DNA of 60,631 nucleotides from contig CAJFOV010000002.1 of the NCBI GenBank assembly GCA_904397835.1, forward strand, positions 1 to 60,631, given 5' to 3'. Numbering within the stretch: the first letter of the stretch is position 1; each line of letters begins with the position of its first letter. Of the stretch, positions 50,466 through 59,808 are shown one piece after another. This stretch comes from Candidatus Aristotella avistercoris (GTDB lineage Bacteria > Bacillota > Clostridia > Oscillospirales > Ruminococcaceae). The translations under genes were made by a program, and so were the position numbers. The notes below the pieces were generated by a model. That model ran no database searches. It was given only the letters and a program-made list of their open reading frames with translations, and was not told where the DNA came from.

Positions 50466-51695
50466 TTAATACATCTGTTCCTTCTTTTTCCGGATCCGCC
50501 GGGCCACATTGACCCCGATGGAAAAGAGGATACCTGCCGCTAAAAATAGGGGCATGGCCCAGGTGTTGTAGCTTTGGTCGTCGGTGAGCACCTCAGTCCA
50601 CAGGGATTCCAGCAACAGGTTGGTATCTTCAGAAAGATTGACAAAGGCCTCCGCTTTATCCAAGATTTCTTGGGGCGGGTAGGAGATGGGGCTGTTTGCG
50701 GTCTCCTCATCCAACAGCTCGTAGGCAGCGCTGTTGGGGGTGGAGTAGCAAATGTACTCAATGTTTGCTGCAGCAACCTCGGGCTCGCACAAAAAGTTGA
50801 TGTACATGTGGGCGGCCTCCACGTTTTTGGCCCCCTTGGGGATACAGATGGCATCAAAGAAGATGTTGGTCCCCTCCTCGGGCACGGCAAAGGCCAGCTC
50901 GGGGCTGTCGGCAATCATGGTCAGGGCGTCCCCTGCATAGTAGGGGGCAAGGGCAGCCTCTCCGCCCTGCATCTTGTCAAAGATCTGGTCCATGACATAG
51001 GCCTGCACCAGGGGCTTCTGCTCCTTGAGGAGATCTGCAGCCTCCTGGAGCTCATCCGGGTCCTCTGTGTTCATAGAGTACCCCAGCTTCTTCAGGGCGA
51101 TACCAAAGGCGTCCCTGGAGTTGCTGAACATGAGGATATCGCCAGCGTAGTCCTCATCCCACAGGATATCCCAGCTGGTCACCGGCTCGGTCACCAGGTT
51201 GGTGTTGTAGATGATGCCCACCGTACCCCAGGTGTAGGGGACCGAGTACTCGTTGGTGGGGTCATAATCCGGGTTGACATAGCTCTCATCGATATACTGA
51301 AAGTTGGGGATCTGGCTGAAATCCAACTTTTCCAGCATATCCTCCTGGATCATCTTGCTGACCATATAGTCAGAGGGAATGATGATATCATAGGAAGCTC
51401 CGCCGCTGCGCAGCTTTGCATAGAGGGACTCATTGGTGTCAAAGGTGGTGTAGTTGACCTTGATGCCGGTGAGTTCCTCAAAGGCCTTGTTTACATCCAG
51501 GGAGTCATCGGAGCCATCGGAGATGTACTCCCCCCAGTTGTAGACATTCAGCGTGATGTTCTGTCCCTGGAACTTGGTGTAGTAGTCCGGGTCCGTCACC
51601 TCCACCTCTGTGGTGGCCATGGCGGGCGAGGCGCAGATGACAGTAAGTGCCAGTGCCAAAGTGCAGGCGAGCAGGCGTTTCAGGCGTTTTTTCAT
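50466..51695 (-). CDS. potD: Polyamine ABC transporter, binding protein with C-terminal membrane anchor
   Basis: A 409-residue spermidine/putrescine-binding protein. The signal peptide ends near SPAMA-T with no usable lipobox. The PotD/PotF fold starts LNVYNWGEYISDG (W-G-x-Y is typical) and includes SDYMVSKM and PYTWGTVGIIYN. Unlike usual lipoprotein binding proteins, it ends in a hydrophobic helix (AMPLFLAAGILFSIGVNVA) followed by RRIRKKKEQ, a C-terminal anchor. It overlaps potC by 4 bp and is the last gene of potABCD. Confidence 0.88.
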   Translation of the reverse strand: MKKRLKRLLACTLALALTVICASPAMATTEVEVTDPDYYTKFQGQNITLNVYNWGEYISDGSDDSLDVNKAFEELTGIKVNYTTFDTNESLYAKLRSGGASYDIIIPSDYMVSKMIQEDMLEKLDFSQIPNFQYIDESYVNPDYDPTNEYSVPYTWGTVGIIYNTNLVTEPVTSWDILWDEDYAGDILMFSNSRDAFGIALKKLGYSMNTEDPDELQEAADLLKEQKPLVQAYVMDQIFDKMQGGEAALAPYYAGDALTMIADSPELAFAVPEEGTNIFFDAICIPKGAKNVEAAHMYINFLCEPEVAAANIEYICYSTPNSAAYELLDEETANSPISYPPQEILDKAEAFVNLSEDTNLLLESLWTEVLTDDQSYNTWAMPLFLAAGILFSIGVNVARRIRKKKEQMY

Positions 51696-52510
51696 CCCTC
51701 AACCCTCCTTTTGGTAGCAGCGCGCTCCTTGCGGGACCCGTTGATGTTCACCAACAGCAAAATCAGAAGAATCACCGCAAAGATGATGGTGGACAGGGCG
51801 TTGATCTCCGGGCTCAGACGCTTGCGGGTCATGGAGTAGATGGTGATGGGCAAGGTCTGGAAGCTGCTGCCGGAGTTGAAGTAGCTGATGATAAAATCAT
51901 CCACCGAGTAGGTCAGGGCCATCAGAAAGCCTGCCGTAATGCCGGGCATGATCTCTGGAATTACCACTTTGAAGAAGGCCATGCGGGGGCTGCAGCCCAA
52001 ATCCAGCGCCGCCTCATAGGTGAACCGGTCCATCTGCCGCAATTTCGGCAGGACATTGAGGATCACATAGGGGGTGCAGAAGGAAATGTGAGCCAGCAGC
52101 AGGGTGACAAAGCCCAGTTCGAATTCGCCCAAAATGGCCCGGGCACTGACGAACAGCAGCATCAGGGAGACACCTGTGACAATCTCCGGGTTGATGATGG
52201 GCATGTAGGTCAGGTTCATCACCAGGGCACGGCTGCGTTTTTTCATGCCATTGATCCCCAGAGCGGCGGCTGTGCCCAACACAGTGGCAATCACCGAGGC
52301 AAACAGGGCCACAATGAGGGTGTTGATGAGCGATTGGATGATTAGCTCGTTGTGGAACAGCTCATTGTACCAATTCAGAGTGAAACCGGTCCATTTGCCC
52401 CGGCTCTTGTTGGCGTTGAAGGAGTAGGCAATCAGCACAAAGATGGGAGCATAGAGAAAGAGCATGACCACCCACACATAAAGTTTGGAATACCAACGTT
52501 CTTTTCTCAT
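51692..52510 (-). CDS. potC: Polyamine ABC transporter permease PotC
   Basis: A 272-residue permease with six helices. The EAA loop is YEAALDLGCSPRMAFFKVVIPEIMPGI. It begins with a short basic segment and the helix LYVWVVMLFLYAPIFVLIAYSF. It overlaps potD and potB by 4 bp each. Confidence 0.92.
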   Translation of the reverse strand: MRKERWYSKLYVWVVMLFLYAPIFVLIAYSFNANKSRGKWTGFTLNWYNELFHNELIIQSLINTLIVALFASVIATVLGTAAALGINGMKKRSRALVMNLTYMPIINPEIVTGVSLMLLFVSARAILGEFELGFVTLLLAHISFCTPYVILNVLPKLRQMDRFTYEAALDLGCSPRMAFFKVVIPEIMPGITAGFLMALTYSVDDFIISYFNSGSSFQTLPITIYSMTRKRLSPEINALSTIIFAVILLILLLVNINGSRKERAATKRRVEG

Positions 52511-53322
52511 ACCATCATCTCCTCCCTTCCTTCACTGGAATCAAACTGGTTGGTGACACTCATGCAGATGAGGATGACCACCATGAGCACCAGGGAGATG
52601 GCGGACCCCAGGTTGGGGTTGTAGGCCGCGCCCAGGAACTGCATGTCGATCAGATCACCGATGAGCAGATTGCTGCCACCGCCCAGCATGCGGGAGATGA
52701 TAAAGGTGGACACCGCCGGGACAAACACCATGGTGATGCCGGTGGTGATGCCGGGCACACTCAGGGGAATGATGACCCGTGCAAACACATTGCCCGTGTT
52801 GGCCCCCAGATCCTGGGCGGCCTCAATGACGCTGTTGTCAATTTTGGTCATGATGGTGTACAGCGGGATGATCATAAAGGGCAGGTAGTTGTAGACCATG
52901 CCCAACACCACAGCCCCCTGGGTGTTGATCATCTCAAAGGGCCCAAGGCCGATGAGCCCCAGCAGCCGGTTGATGACGCCGTTGCGCTCCAAGAGGGTCA
53001 TCCAGGCATAGGTGCGCAGCAAAAAGTTCATCCACATGGGCAGCATCACCAACATGAGCAGGGTGCGCTGCTGATAGGATTTGCGCCGGGACATGATGTA
53101 GGCCAGGGGATAGGCCACAACCAGGCAAATCACCGTGGCGATCAGACTCAGCCAGATGGAGCGCATGAGCACCGGCATATACTGGCCCACCTGGGAGATG
53201 TTAGCGATGGTGAAGTTCCCACTGGTGTCGGTGAAGGCAAAAAAGACCACCAGTCCCAGGGGAATCACCGTAAACAGGACCATCCAGATTAAATAGGGGA
53301 TGGAGGCAGCTTTGGATCGCAT
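52507..53322 (-). CDS. potB: Polyamine ABC transporter permease PotB
   Basis: A 271-residue permease with six helices. The EAA loop is IEAAQDLGANTGNVFARVIIPLSVPGI. MNFLLRTYAWMTLLERNGVIN is typical of PotB. It overlaps potC by 4 bp and starts 2 nt after potA. Confidence 0.92.
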   Translation of the reverse strand: MRSKAASIPYLIWMVLFTVIPLGLVVFFAFTDTSGNFTIANISQVGQYMPVLMRSIWLSLIATVICLVVAYPLAYIMSRRKSYQQRTLLMLVMLPMWMNFLLRTYAWMTLLERNGVINRLLGLIGLGPFEMINTQGAVVLGMVYNYLPFMIIPLYTIMTKIDNSVIEAAQDLGANTGNVFARVIIPLSVPGITTGITMVFVPAVSTFIISRMLGGGSNLLIGDLIDMQFLGAAYNPNLGSAISLVLMVVILICMSVTNQFDSSEGREEMMV

Positions 53323-53324
53323 GA

Positions 53325-54374
53325 CTACTCCACCTCCATCTTTCTCATGATGTGGATGTCATCCGGGATCAGATCCAGGCCCACATAGGCCCCGGGCTCC
53401 TCGCAGAGGGTGGAATGAACCAGCCACTCATAGCCGGACCCTTCCACAACCATCTCGTAGTGCACCCCCTTAAACAGAACCGATTGCACCACGCCGGTGA
53501 GCTTGCCCTGCTCGGCAGGAACGATTTTAAAGTCCTCAGGACGGATCACCACATCCACCTGCTCCATGGGGTCAAAGCCCTTGTCCACACAGACAAAGTC
53601 CTGGCCGGCAAACTGCACCAGGCAGTCCTGTTTCATGATGCCGTCCACAATGTTGCTCTCCCCGATAAAGTCCGCCACAAAGGCGTTGGCGGGCTCGTTG
53701 TAGATGTCCACCGGGGTGCCGATCTGCTGGATATCCCCGTCCTTGAGCACCACGATCCGGTCGGACATGGTCAGGGCCTCCTCCTGGTCGTGGGTGACAT
53801 AGATAAAGGTGATCTCCAGGGACTGTTGGATGCGCTTGAGCTCCAGCTGCATCTCCTTGCGCAGCTTCAGGTCCAGGGCGCCCAGGGGCTCGTCCAGCAG
53901 CAGAACCTTGGGGTGGTTTACCAGGGCGCGGGCGATGGCCACCCGCTGCTGCTGGCCGCCGGAGAGCTGATTGATCCGGCGCTTCTCATAGCCCTTGAGG
54001 TTCACCAGAGAGAGCATGTCCAGCACACGGGTGCGGATCTCCTTCTCGGGCAGTTTTTGAATTTTCAGGCCAAAGGCCACGTTGTCGAACACATTCAGAT
54101 GCGGAAATAGGGCGTAGCGCTGAAATACCGTGTTCACCGGACGTTTGTGGGGCGGCAAATCATTGATCTTTTTGCCGTCAAAAAAAATTTCCCCCGACGT
54201 GGGCTCCACAAAACCACCGATGATACGCAGTGTTGTTGTTTTCCCACAGCCGGACGGGCCGAGCAGTGTGACAAATTCCTTGTCGCGGATGTCGAGGTTC
54301 ATGCCGTTGAGCACCTGCTCATCGTCATAGGTCACGACAATGTTTTTCAGGCTGATTAATACTTGATTTTCCAA
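53325..54374 (-). CDS. potA: Polyamine ABC transporter ATP-binding protein PotA
   Basis: A 349-residue ABC ATPase. Walker A is [11 protein letters not shown], signature [13 protein letters not shown], Walker [13 protein letters not shown], with a C-terminal TOBE domain. The TTG at 54374 is chosen because GGGGG lies 8 nt upstream and it gives the usual N-terminus ([16 protein letters not shown]). An in-frame ATG at 54455 would add 27 unconserved residues within the structured leader. Confidence 0.9.
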   Translation of the reverse strand: MENQVLISLKNIVVTYDDEQVLNGMNLDIRDKEFVTLLGPSGCGKTTTLRIIGGFVEPTSGEIFFDGKKINDLPPHKRPVNTVFQRYALFPHLNVFDNVAFGLKIQKLPEKEIRTRVLDMLSLVNLKGYEKRRINQLSGGQQQRVAIARALVNHPKVLLLDEPLGALDLKLRKEMQLELKRIQQSLEITFIYVTHDQEEALTMSDRIVVLKDGDIQQIGTPVDIYNEPANAFVADFIGESNIVDGIMKQDCLVQFAGQDFVCVDKGFDPMEQVDVVIRPEDFKIVPAEQGKLTGVVQSVLFKGVHYEMVVEGSGYEWLVHSTLCEEPGAYVGLDLIPDDIHIMRKMEVE

Positions 54375-54625
54375 TTCTGCATCCCCCTTTGCGGATTTTA
54401 AGCCTTCAAGAACATTTTCCCGGGCGTGAACCGGGTACGGCGCAATGCGCCGCACGCTGAGAGGGAGACCTCCCTCCCAAGAGAAAACCTTGCCAGCCCA
54501 CAGCGCCTTTTGACACCTCTCCCCGCAAAAGGTTTGGTTCTAATCGTTGCAAAATGCCCGTTCTTAGATGGTGTACTTATGGCGCCATGCTTTTCTGTTT
54601 TATAGATGCGAAAACAGCAATGCTT
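54375..54625 (-). promoter_or_regulatory. Structured leader of the potABCD operon
   Basis: About 245 nt between the predicted start and potA, read on the minus strand. It contains a strong hairpin TGCGGCGC/GCGCCGTA (about 54435-54455) and a GGGAGG/CTCCC pairing (about 54468-54482). No known riboswitch was recognised. Post-transcriptional control by polyamine is possible but unproven. Confidence 0.4.
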
Positions 54626-54653
54626 AATATAACAGAAAAAATGAAAATGTCAA
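54626..54653 (-). promoter_or_regulatory. Promoter of potABCD
   Basis: On the minus strand, a perfect TTGACA (54653-54648) and TATATT (54631-54626) with 16-bp spacing, in an AT-rich stretch. Confidence 0.82.
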
Positions 54654-54811
54654 GCATTTTCTGCAAATTTTCTCGATTTTTCTTGATTAAACCCAAAGGA
54701 GCCCCAAAAAAACTCTGGATTTCTCCAAATCCCTCAAAAATTCTGCGGATTTCTCCTGTATCTTTTGCATCTTGTCCCTTTGATTGGCTCAAACTATTCG
54801 TGGGGGAGCGA

Positions 54812-54840
54812 TTGCTCCTCTCCCACAAATTTGATAGAAT
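54812..54840 (+). promoter_or_regulatory. Promoter of the PepSY lipoprotein gene
   Basis: TTGCTC (54812-54817) and TAGAAT (54835-54840) with 17-bp spacing. A hairpin GTGGG-GAGC/GCTC-CTCCCAC overlaps the -35 region (about 54799-54825). Confidence 0.6.
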
Positions 54841-54885
54841 AAAATAGAAACAGTGCTCCCGGCGAGGAGGAAAGGAGAATGACAG

Positions 54886-55527
54886 ATGTTTTCCATTCAA
54901 AAAAAGAGCGCGCGAATTCTTTTGGCCTGTGTGGCCCTTTCTTTCATGTTGTCAGCATGTGGTACGGCGTCAGGATCCCCAGACCAGGCAGGCGGTGACA
55001 GCGCCCCTCAGCAATCCATTGCCCAGGGGAGTGGAACGTCATCCCCTGACCAACAGCTGGGATTCGATATAGATCACGCAGATACCCAGCCGGTGGATCA
55101 GGAGGCTGCCCTGGCTTTGGCATTTGAAAACGCCAGTGTGCCGCAGGAAGATGCCTACCACGTTCAGATCAAGCAGGACACCGAGGGGGGAATTCCCGTC
55201 TACAAAATTGAATTTGAAACCCAGTATGGCGACTATGATTTTGAGGTGTCCATTGCAGATGGCCGGATTGTTGGAGCGGACTATGAGGTGGATGAGGAGT
55301 GGCTGGACACCTTGGGTGGCAGCCCTGTCACATTGGAGGAGGCAAAGGACCTTGTAGCAGCCAAGGTGCCAGGAGCTGATGGCTCCCAGGTCTCCATCCG
55401 GCAGGAGGCGGAGGACGGCCGTGACCGCTATGAGGGCCGCCTGTACCACGATGAAATTCAATATGAGTTTGAGATGGACCCAAAAACGGGGATCATCTTT
55501 GATTGGAATGCCGATTTGCGCGGATAG
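54886..55527 (+). CDS. PepSY-domain lipoprotein
   Basis: A 213-residue lipoprotein. The signal peptide ends in the lipobox LSAC, followed by a low-complexity Ser/Gln/Gly linker. Two PepSY domains follow (about 70-130 and 147-213), each with the pattern of a helix then strands (EAALALAFENASVPQEDAYHVQIKQD...YKIEFETQYGDYDFEVSIADGRI; LEEAKDLVAAKVPGADGSQVSIRQ...YEGRLYHDEIQYEFEMDPKTGII). PepSY domains inhibit or chaperone M4-type proteases. It could act on a secreted protease such as that at 45850, though they are not adjacent. Confidence 0.85.
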   Translation: MFSIQKKSARILLACVALSFMLSACGTASGSPDQAGGDSAPQQSIAQGSGTSSPDQQLGFDIDHADTQPVDQEAALALAFENASVPQEDAYHVQIKQDTEGGIPVYKIEFETQYGDYDFEVSIADGRIVGADYEVDEEWLDTLGGSPVTLEEAKDLVAAKVPGADGSQVSIRQEAEDGRDRYEGRLYHDEIQYEFEMDPKTGIIFDWNADLRG

Positions 55528-55568
55528 GACAACGCCCGGCCAAATGGAAGGGAATGTCCAATAAAGAT

Positions 55569-55603
55569 CCAGCGGGCATCTTCAAAAGGAAGATGCCCGC
55601 TGG
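55569..55603 (+). terminator. Hairpin after the PepSY lipoprotein gene
   Basis: CCAGCGGGCATCTTC-AAAAG-GAAGATGCCCGCTGG is a perfect 15-bp stem, without a T tract on the plus strand. Termination or 3' protection is likely. Confidence 0.7.
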
Positions 55604-55741
55604 CAGGGACTGTCGGAACAGCCTGTCAATTGCCCCTCAAGGTGCCTGTCTGATAGAAATATGCGCATAGAGAAAAAAGGGGCTTGACATTTGTGCCTTT
55701 GTCCGGTATACTAATTAAGCGTTGAGCAGTAATACGCCTGT

Positions 55742-55833
55742 GGAAAGATGGCTGAGCTGGTCTAAGGCGCACGACTGGAAATCGTGTGTGGGCTATAAAC
55801 CCACCGAGGGTTCGAATCCCTCTCTTTCCGCCA
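55742..55833 (+). tRNA. tRNA-Ser (GGA anticodon)
   Basis: A type II tRNA with a long variable arm. The acceptor stem GGAAAGA/TCTTTCC, D-arm, anticodon loop CTGGAAA (anticodon GGA), variable arm around GTGGGCTATAAACCCACC, T-arm GGGTTCGAATCCC, discriminator G and encoded CCA are all visible. It is the likely integration site of the element to its right. Confidence 0.95.
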
Positions 55834-56141
55834 AATAAGAACGCTGATAAGGATACAAACTGTGTCTTTATCAGCGTTCTTGCTTTGTAACCGAAGCTTC
55901 GCACAAGCCCTTGATACAACGGTATTGACGTATCCTATCGTGTAATCATACCTTTTTGGCGCCGCCGCGCAAAGCGGAAAACGGTGCCTGGGAATATCGC
56001 CTGGAAGCTGTCTAATCCGGGGCTGTAACCGCTGCTGCGGCTGTCTGCCTTTCGTGTAGGAATGGTCATCTTTCGTATTATCGTGAAAAATCCGCAATGA
56101 GCGCCGGAATCTTCCTGCCGCGCTCGTTGCGGATTCTTATA
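55834..56141. other. Left end of the integrated element (possible attL region)
   Basis: Between the tRNA and the recombinase stop. A hairpin AAGAACGCTGATAA...TTATCAGCGTTCTT (55838-55882) could end both the tRNA and the recombinase transcripts. The rest is non-coding. An attL core should lie here or in the tRNA 3' end, but the other end of the element is outside the window, so no direct repeat can be checked. Confidence 0.45.
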
Positions 56142-57743
56142 TTATACGATTTTCCATGTGACGTCCGCGCCGCCCTTGAAGCGGAATACCACCTTGCTCC
56201 TGGAATAGACTGTCACGGAGTCAACGACCGTGTTCCACAGCCCGGTGCTGAATTCCGTGACCAGTTCCTTGCTCTTGGCAAGTTCATCCAGGAAGAACGC
56301 GATCTGGCTTTTGCGAATATTCCGCCTGCTGATTTCCATATTGGTGGCGTCAAGCCGCTCTTTATATTTTGCGTATCTTTCCGCCAATGCCCCGTATCTT
56401 TCGGCGTATGCGTTTTGATCGACCGAGATATGCGCGTTCTCCTCCACACACTTGCGAATCAGTCCCGCTGCGGCTTCGCATTCTTCGGACAATTCCGCCG
56501 CCTTTCGTTCCAGCTCCACAGTATCGGTAATTTCAGCCAGGGCAATCCGGCAATTTTCAATGATCTCGGCTTTATTGCGGATGCACTTATTAAAGGCTCC
56601 CAGAAAAGCCGCTTTGATTTCCGCTTCCGTAAGATGCGGCGTATGGCATCCGGTTCCCGCGATGGTTCCCTTTCTGTACCGGCGGTTGCAGATCCAGACG
56701 GTACGCTTGTATTTGTCCGTGGCGTGCCAGACTTTGCTGCCATACAGCCCACCACATTCACCGCATATGATTCTGCTGGAAAAGGGATTTACGGCGCTGT
56801 ATTTTGTGGGCAGTTCCTTCCGTCTCTGGATTTCAAACTGCACCAAGTCAAAGACCTGCGGAGACACAATTGCTTCGTGGCTTCCCTCCACATAATACTG
56901 CGGCACTTCGCCCTCATTGATTTTCTGCTTTTTGGAAAGAAAATCAATCGTGAACTTTTTCTGCAAAAGCGCATCCCCCTTATACTTTTCATTTGTGAGG
57001 ATGCTGTCAATGGTGGATTTATGCCACTTGTCCCCGCCGCCGGGCGATGGGATGCCCTGCGCCATCAAAATGTGGCAAATTCCGGAGGGCGTTTCCCCCT
57101 CCAGAAAAAGCCGGTAAATCATGCGGACAACCTTTGCTTCTTCTTCCACGACTTTGGGATACCCGTCCTCACCTTTTTCATAGCCGAGGAATTTTTTATA
57201 AGGGAGGCTGACTTTCCCGTCTGAAAACCGCTTTCTCTGTCCCCAGGTCACATTCTCCGAAATGGAACGGCTTTCTTCCTGGGCGATGGAGGACATGATG
57301 GTAATCAGCAGCTCACCCTTGCTGTCCAGGGTGTAGATGTTTTCTTTTTCAAAGTAGACCTCTACGCCTTTTTCCTTTAGCCGTCTCACGGTGGTTAAGG
57401 TGTCGATGGTGTTGCGGGCAAACCGACTGATAGATTTGGTAACGATGAGGTCGATTTTGCCCTCCAGAGCGTCGCTTACCATTCGATTGAATCCCGCACG
57501 GTGCTTGGTGCTTGTGCCTGATATGCCTTCGTCCGTGTACACCTCGACAAATTCCCAGTCCTCTCTGGCGTTGATCAGCTTGGTGTAGTAATCAACCTGC
57601 GCTTCGAAGCTCGTAAACTGCTCATCGCTGTCCGTAGATACGCGGGCATATGCCGCCACCCGGCGTTTTCTGCCCACTTCCGTTGCTTTAGACGCATATT
57701 TTGGTTTAATCGCCGGAATAATCGTTACTTCTCTTTTTGCCAT
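56142..57743 (-). CDS. Large serine recombinase (integrase) 1
   Basis: A 533-residue serine recombinase. The resolvase domain has catalytic S36 in AAYARVSTDSDEQ, with EVYTDEGISGTSTKHRAGFNRM and TKSISRFARNTIDTL. It is followed by the recombinase domain and a zinc ribbon (CGECGG...WICNRR...GC), then a coiled coil. All hallmark residues look intact. It overlaps the upstream recombinase gene by 38 bp. It lies next to the tRNA, as expected for an integrase. Confidence 0.92.
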   Translation of the reverse strand: MAKREVTIIPAIKPKYASKATEVGRKRRVAAYARVSTDSDEQFTSFEAQVDYYTKLINAREDWEFVEVYTDEGISGTSTKHRAGFNRMVSDALEGKIDLIVTKSISRFARNTIDTLTTVRRLKEKGVEVYFEKENIYTLDSKGELLITIMSSIAQEESRSISENVTWGQRKRFSDGKVSLPYKKFLGYEKGEDGYPKVVEEEAKVVRMIYRLFLEGETPSGICHILMAQGIPSPGGGDKWHKSTIDSILTNEKYKGDALLQKKFTIDFLSKKQKINEGEVPQYYVEGSHEAIVSPQVFDLVQFEIQRRKELPTKYSAVNPFSSRIICGECGGLYGSKVWHATDKYKRTVWICNRRYRKGTIAGTGCHTPHLTEAEIKAAFLGAFNKCIRNKAEIIENCRIALAEITDTVELERKAAELSEECEAAAGLIRKCVEENAHISVDQNAYAERYGALAERYAKYKERLDATNMEISRRNIRKSQIAFFLDELAKSKELVTEFSTGLWNTVVDSVTVYSRSKVVFRFKGGADVTWKIV

Positions 57744-58989
57744 GTATAATACTCCTTTGCCTTGCTTTTTCCCTCATTTCCGGCGTCCAGCTTTCAGACC
57801 GCGAAGGGTTCTCCCATGTCCTGGTGATTTCCTCTCCGGATTTTGTGATAATGGTCACGGTGTTGGCACAGGGGACGCAGATATGGTCAAACGCTATGCC
57901 ACTGACCAAATCCCGAAGGATTGCATCCGGAATCTGCTGGGAAGCGCAGTATGCTTTCCCCAGCCGATTGAATGTAGGGCAAATCCAGACCACCTTGCCG
58001 GATGCTAATTTTTTTCTGCGGTATTTACAGCCACACTTCCCACACAGGATTTTACCGGCAAATTCGTGTAGGGCTGTGTCAGAGCAACGTGCGTGCGGAT
58101 ACGCCGAAGACCGCCGCTGCATTTCATTCTGCACTATTGCAAATATCTCACGGTCAATGATGGGTTCATGGGCGTTTTTCACATAGTATTGCGGGAGTTC
58201 ACCGTTGTTGCGAACCTGTTTTTTACTGATGTGGTCTGTCACATAAGATTTTTGCAACAGTATGTCTCCCACATATTTTTCATTCGTGAGAATCGACCGA
58301 ATCACCGATTCCCGCCACTGACCACCGTTCTTGGTGGGAACCCCGTCGTTCATCAGTTTCTTGCAAATCGCGGTAAGGCCTAAGCCGGACAGATAATCCG
58401 TATAAATACGCTTTACGATGGCAGCCTCCGCAGGAATCACCTCGAAGCGGTCACCCACCAGCTTGTAGCCCAGTATTCTTGTGGGGGTAGGCTGTCCTTC
58501 CGAAAAATTCTTGCGTATTTTCCACTTCTGGTTCTCGCTTGCCGACAGGCTTTCCTCCTGGGCGAAAGCGGAGAGCAGCGTGAGCATAAACTCTCCGTCT
58601 TCGCTTAACGAGTGGATATTTTCCCGCTCGAACCAGACATCCACGCCGCACTCTTTGAGCTCTCGCACAGTTTGAAGCGTTGTGACGGTATTTCTCGCAA
58701 ACCGGGAGAGAGACTTCGTAAGGATCAAGTCTATTTTCCCAGCATTACAGTCGCACAGCAGTCTCTGAAATTCGGGCCTTGAAGCCTTGGTTCCCGTTAC
58801 GGCTTCATCGGCGTAAACGCCGGCGTACTCCCAATCCGGGTTGCGATGTATCAGGCCGCTGTAAAAAGTAATCTGCGCGGATAGTGAATGGAGCATGGCG
58901 TCCTTGCCGCTGGAAACCCGCGCATAAGCCGCCACGCGCAGCTTCTTTGGAATCGGGTCTTCCGTTTTTTTGATATAGCTGATCTGCAT
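57706..58989 (-). CDS. Large serine recombinase 2
   Basis: A 427-residue serine recombinase. Catalytic S26 in AAYARVSSGKDAM, GVYADEAVTGTKASRPEFQRLL, TKSLSRFARNTVTTL, then a recombinase domain and a zinc ribbon (CGKCGCKYRRKKLASGKVVWICPTF). The C-terminus is shorter than in recombinase 1, without the long coiled coil. Its ATG overlaps the stop of the small upstream ORF (TAATG) with GGAGGTGCGG before it. The two may act together or on different sites. Confidence 0.92.
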   Translation of the reverse strand: MQISYIKKTEDPIPKKLRVAAYARVSSGKDAMLHSLSAQITFYSGLIHRNPDWEYAGVYADEAVTGTKASRPEFQRLLCDCNAGKIDLILTKSLSRFARNTVTTLQTVRELKECGVDVWFERENIHSLSEDGEFMLTLLSAFAQEESLSASENQKWKIRKNFSEGQPTPTRILGYKLVGDRFEVIPAEAAIVKRIYTDYLSGLGLTAICKKLMNDGVPTKNGGQWRESVIRSILTNEKYVGDILLQKSYVTDHISKKQVRNNGELPQYYVKNAHEPIIDREIFAIVQNEMQRRSSAYPHARCSDTALHEFAGKILCGKCGCKYRRKKLASGKVVWICPTFNRLGKAYCASQQIPDAILRDLVSGIAFDHICVPCANTVTIITKSGEEITRTWENPSRSESWTPEMREKARQRSIIHGKKRSNDYSGD

Positions 58990-59258
58990 TACCGCACCTC
59001 CTTCCAGCTATCGTCTTCGGTCAGCGCGCCGACTACAGGTTTATACATCTTTTTCAGCCCTTTCCTTACACGGACAGCTTCTTTTTCCGTTAACAAACCA
59101 TCGGCAAGAAGCGCAGACACAACCTGCAGGCAAATCCTGTAATGCCGCTCCGCAAGATACTGCGTCCGCTTTAAGTTTTTGCCTCGAGGCTTCGTAGGCT
59201 CTCGCACGCGCTTTACCGTAGCATTCGACCGAGCAGTACTTTGCGTCCTTTTTCCCAT
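58989..59258 (-). CDS. Small helical protein (SHOCT-like), module B
   Basis: An 89-residue basic protein. The central segment YLAERHYRICLQVVSALLADGLLTEKEAVRVRKGLKKMYKP resembles SHOCT-type short helical domains, which often accompany serine recombinases. Its stop overlaps the recombinase 2 start (TAATG), so translation is coupled. It shares 218 bp with the HTH/zinc-ribbon gene in another frame. The true start may be internal. Confidence 0.6.
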   Translation of the reverse strand: MGKRTQSTARSNATVKRVREPTKPRGKNLKRTQYLAERHYRICLQVVSALLADGLLTEKEAVRVRKGLKKMYKPVVGALTEDDSWKEVR

Positions 59259-59571
59259 AAACCGTGAATTCCTTTCCGCAGTAATTGCAAGTGAAGGTGT
59301 GGTAGGCCTTTCGGTTGATTTCTTCCTGGTGGCTGCTCCACCACCTCATACGGCATTGGTCACTGCAAAACCGCTTCGGCTTCTGCTTGGGAATCTGAAC
59401 GATTCTTCTTCCGCAAAAATCACATCTTGTCGTGGGCAGGGCGTTTTTGTTCCGGCTGATAAACGATTTGATTGTATCGCGCTTTATGCCCATTTCCTTG
59501 CCGATGGAGGTATAGCCCACTCCCATGGCGTGAAGCTGAAGGATATGGGCTTTTTGCTCGTCGGTCATCAT
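59041..59571 (-). CDS. HTH / zinc-ribbon protein, module B
   Basis: About 177 residues. N-terminal helix-turn-helix (EQKAHILQLHAMGVGYTSIGKEMGIKRDTIKSFISRNK), then two Cys clusters: CDFCGRR...CSDQC and CNYCGKEF...CSVEC. It is a paralogue of the protein at 59780-60208 (shared VQIPKQKP-RFCSDxC segment). GGGGGTG lies 6 nt before the ATG at 59571. The C-terminal 70 residues overlap the small helical ORF and may not be conserved. Probable DNA-binding partner of the recombinases. Confidence 0.75.
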   Translation of the reverse strand: MMTDEQKAHILQLHAMGVGYTSIGKEMGIKRDTIKSFISRNKNALPTTRCDFCGRRIVQIPKQKPKRFCSDQCRMRWWSSHQEEINRKAYHTFTCNYCGKEFTVYGKKDAKYCSVECYGKARARAYEASRQKLKADAVSCGAALQDLPAGCVCASCRWFVNGKRSCPCKERAEKDV

Positions 59572-59631
59572 GAGAAACACCCCCTTTCAGTGTCACATAT
59601 TACCTCTGAAAAGGGGATATATCCAGTTATT

Positions 59632-59808
59632 TTACCGATATAAATCCGACAAAACAGACGGACTTTTATTGGCGATTCTTGTATGAATCTGGTCGTATTC
59701 ATCGCTTGAAATCAAACCCTTTTCACGCATGGATCGGAAAATCGATATCGCCACAAAGAACCCCTCGTTTTCTGCAATTTCATTTGCCGTCAGCGGATAG
59801 GCCCTCAT
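59632..59808 (-). CDS. Small helical protein (SHOCT-like), module A
   Basis: A 58-residue protein (MRAYPLTANEIAENEG...FFVAISIFRSMREKGLISSDEYDQI). It overlaps the end of the module A zinc-ribbon gene by 29 bp. The start is weak, so translation is probably coupled. It parallels the module B small protein. Confidence 0.6.
   Translation of the reverse strand: MRAYPLTANEIAENEGFFVAISIFRSMREKGLISSDEYDQIHTRIANKSPSVLSDLYR

Noticed and set aside
55626-56097. Minus-strand ORFs across tRNA-Ser (peptides with GIRTLGGF and DSNPRW)
   Set aside because: These are the well-known false proteins produced by reading the antisense of a tRNA-Ser gene.
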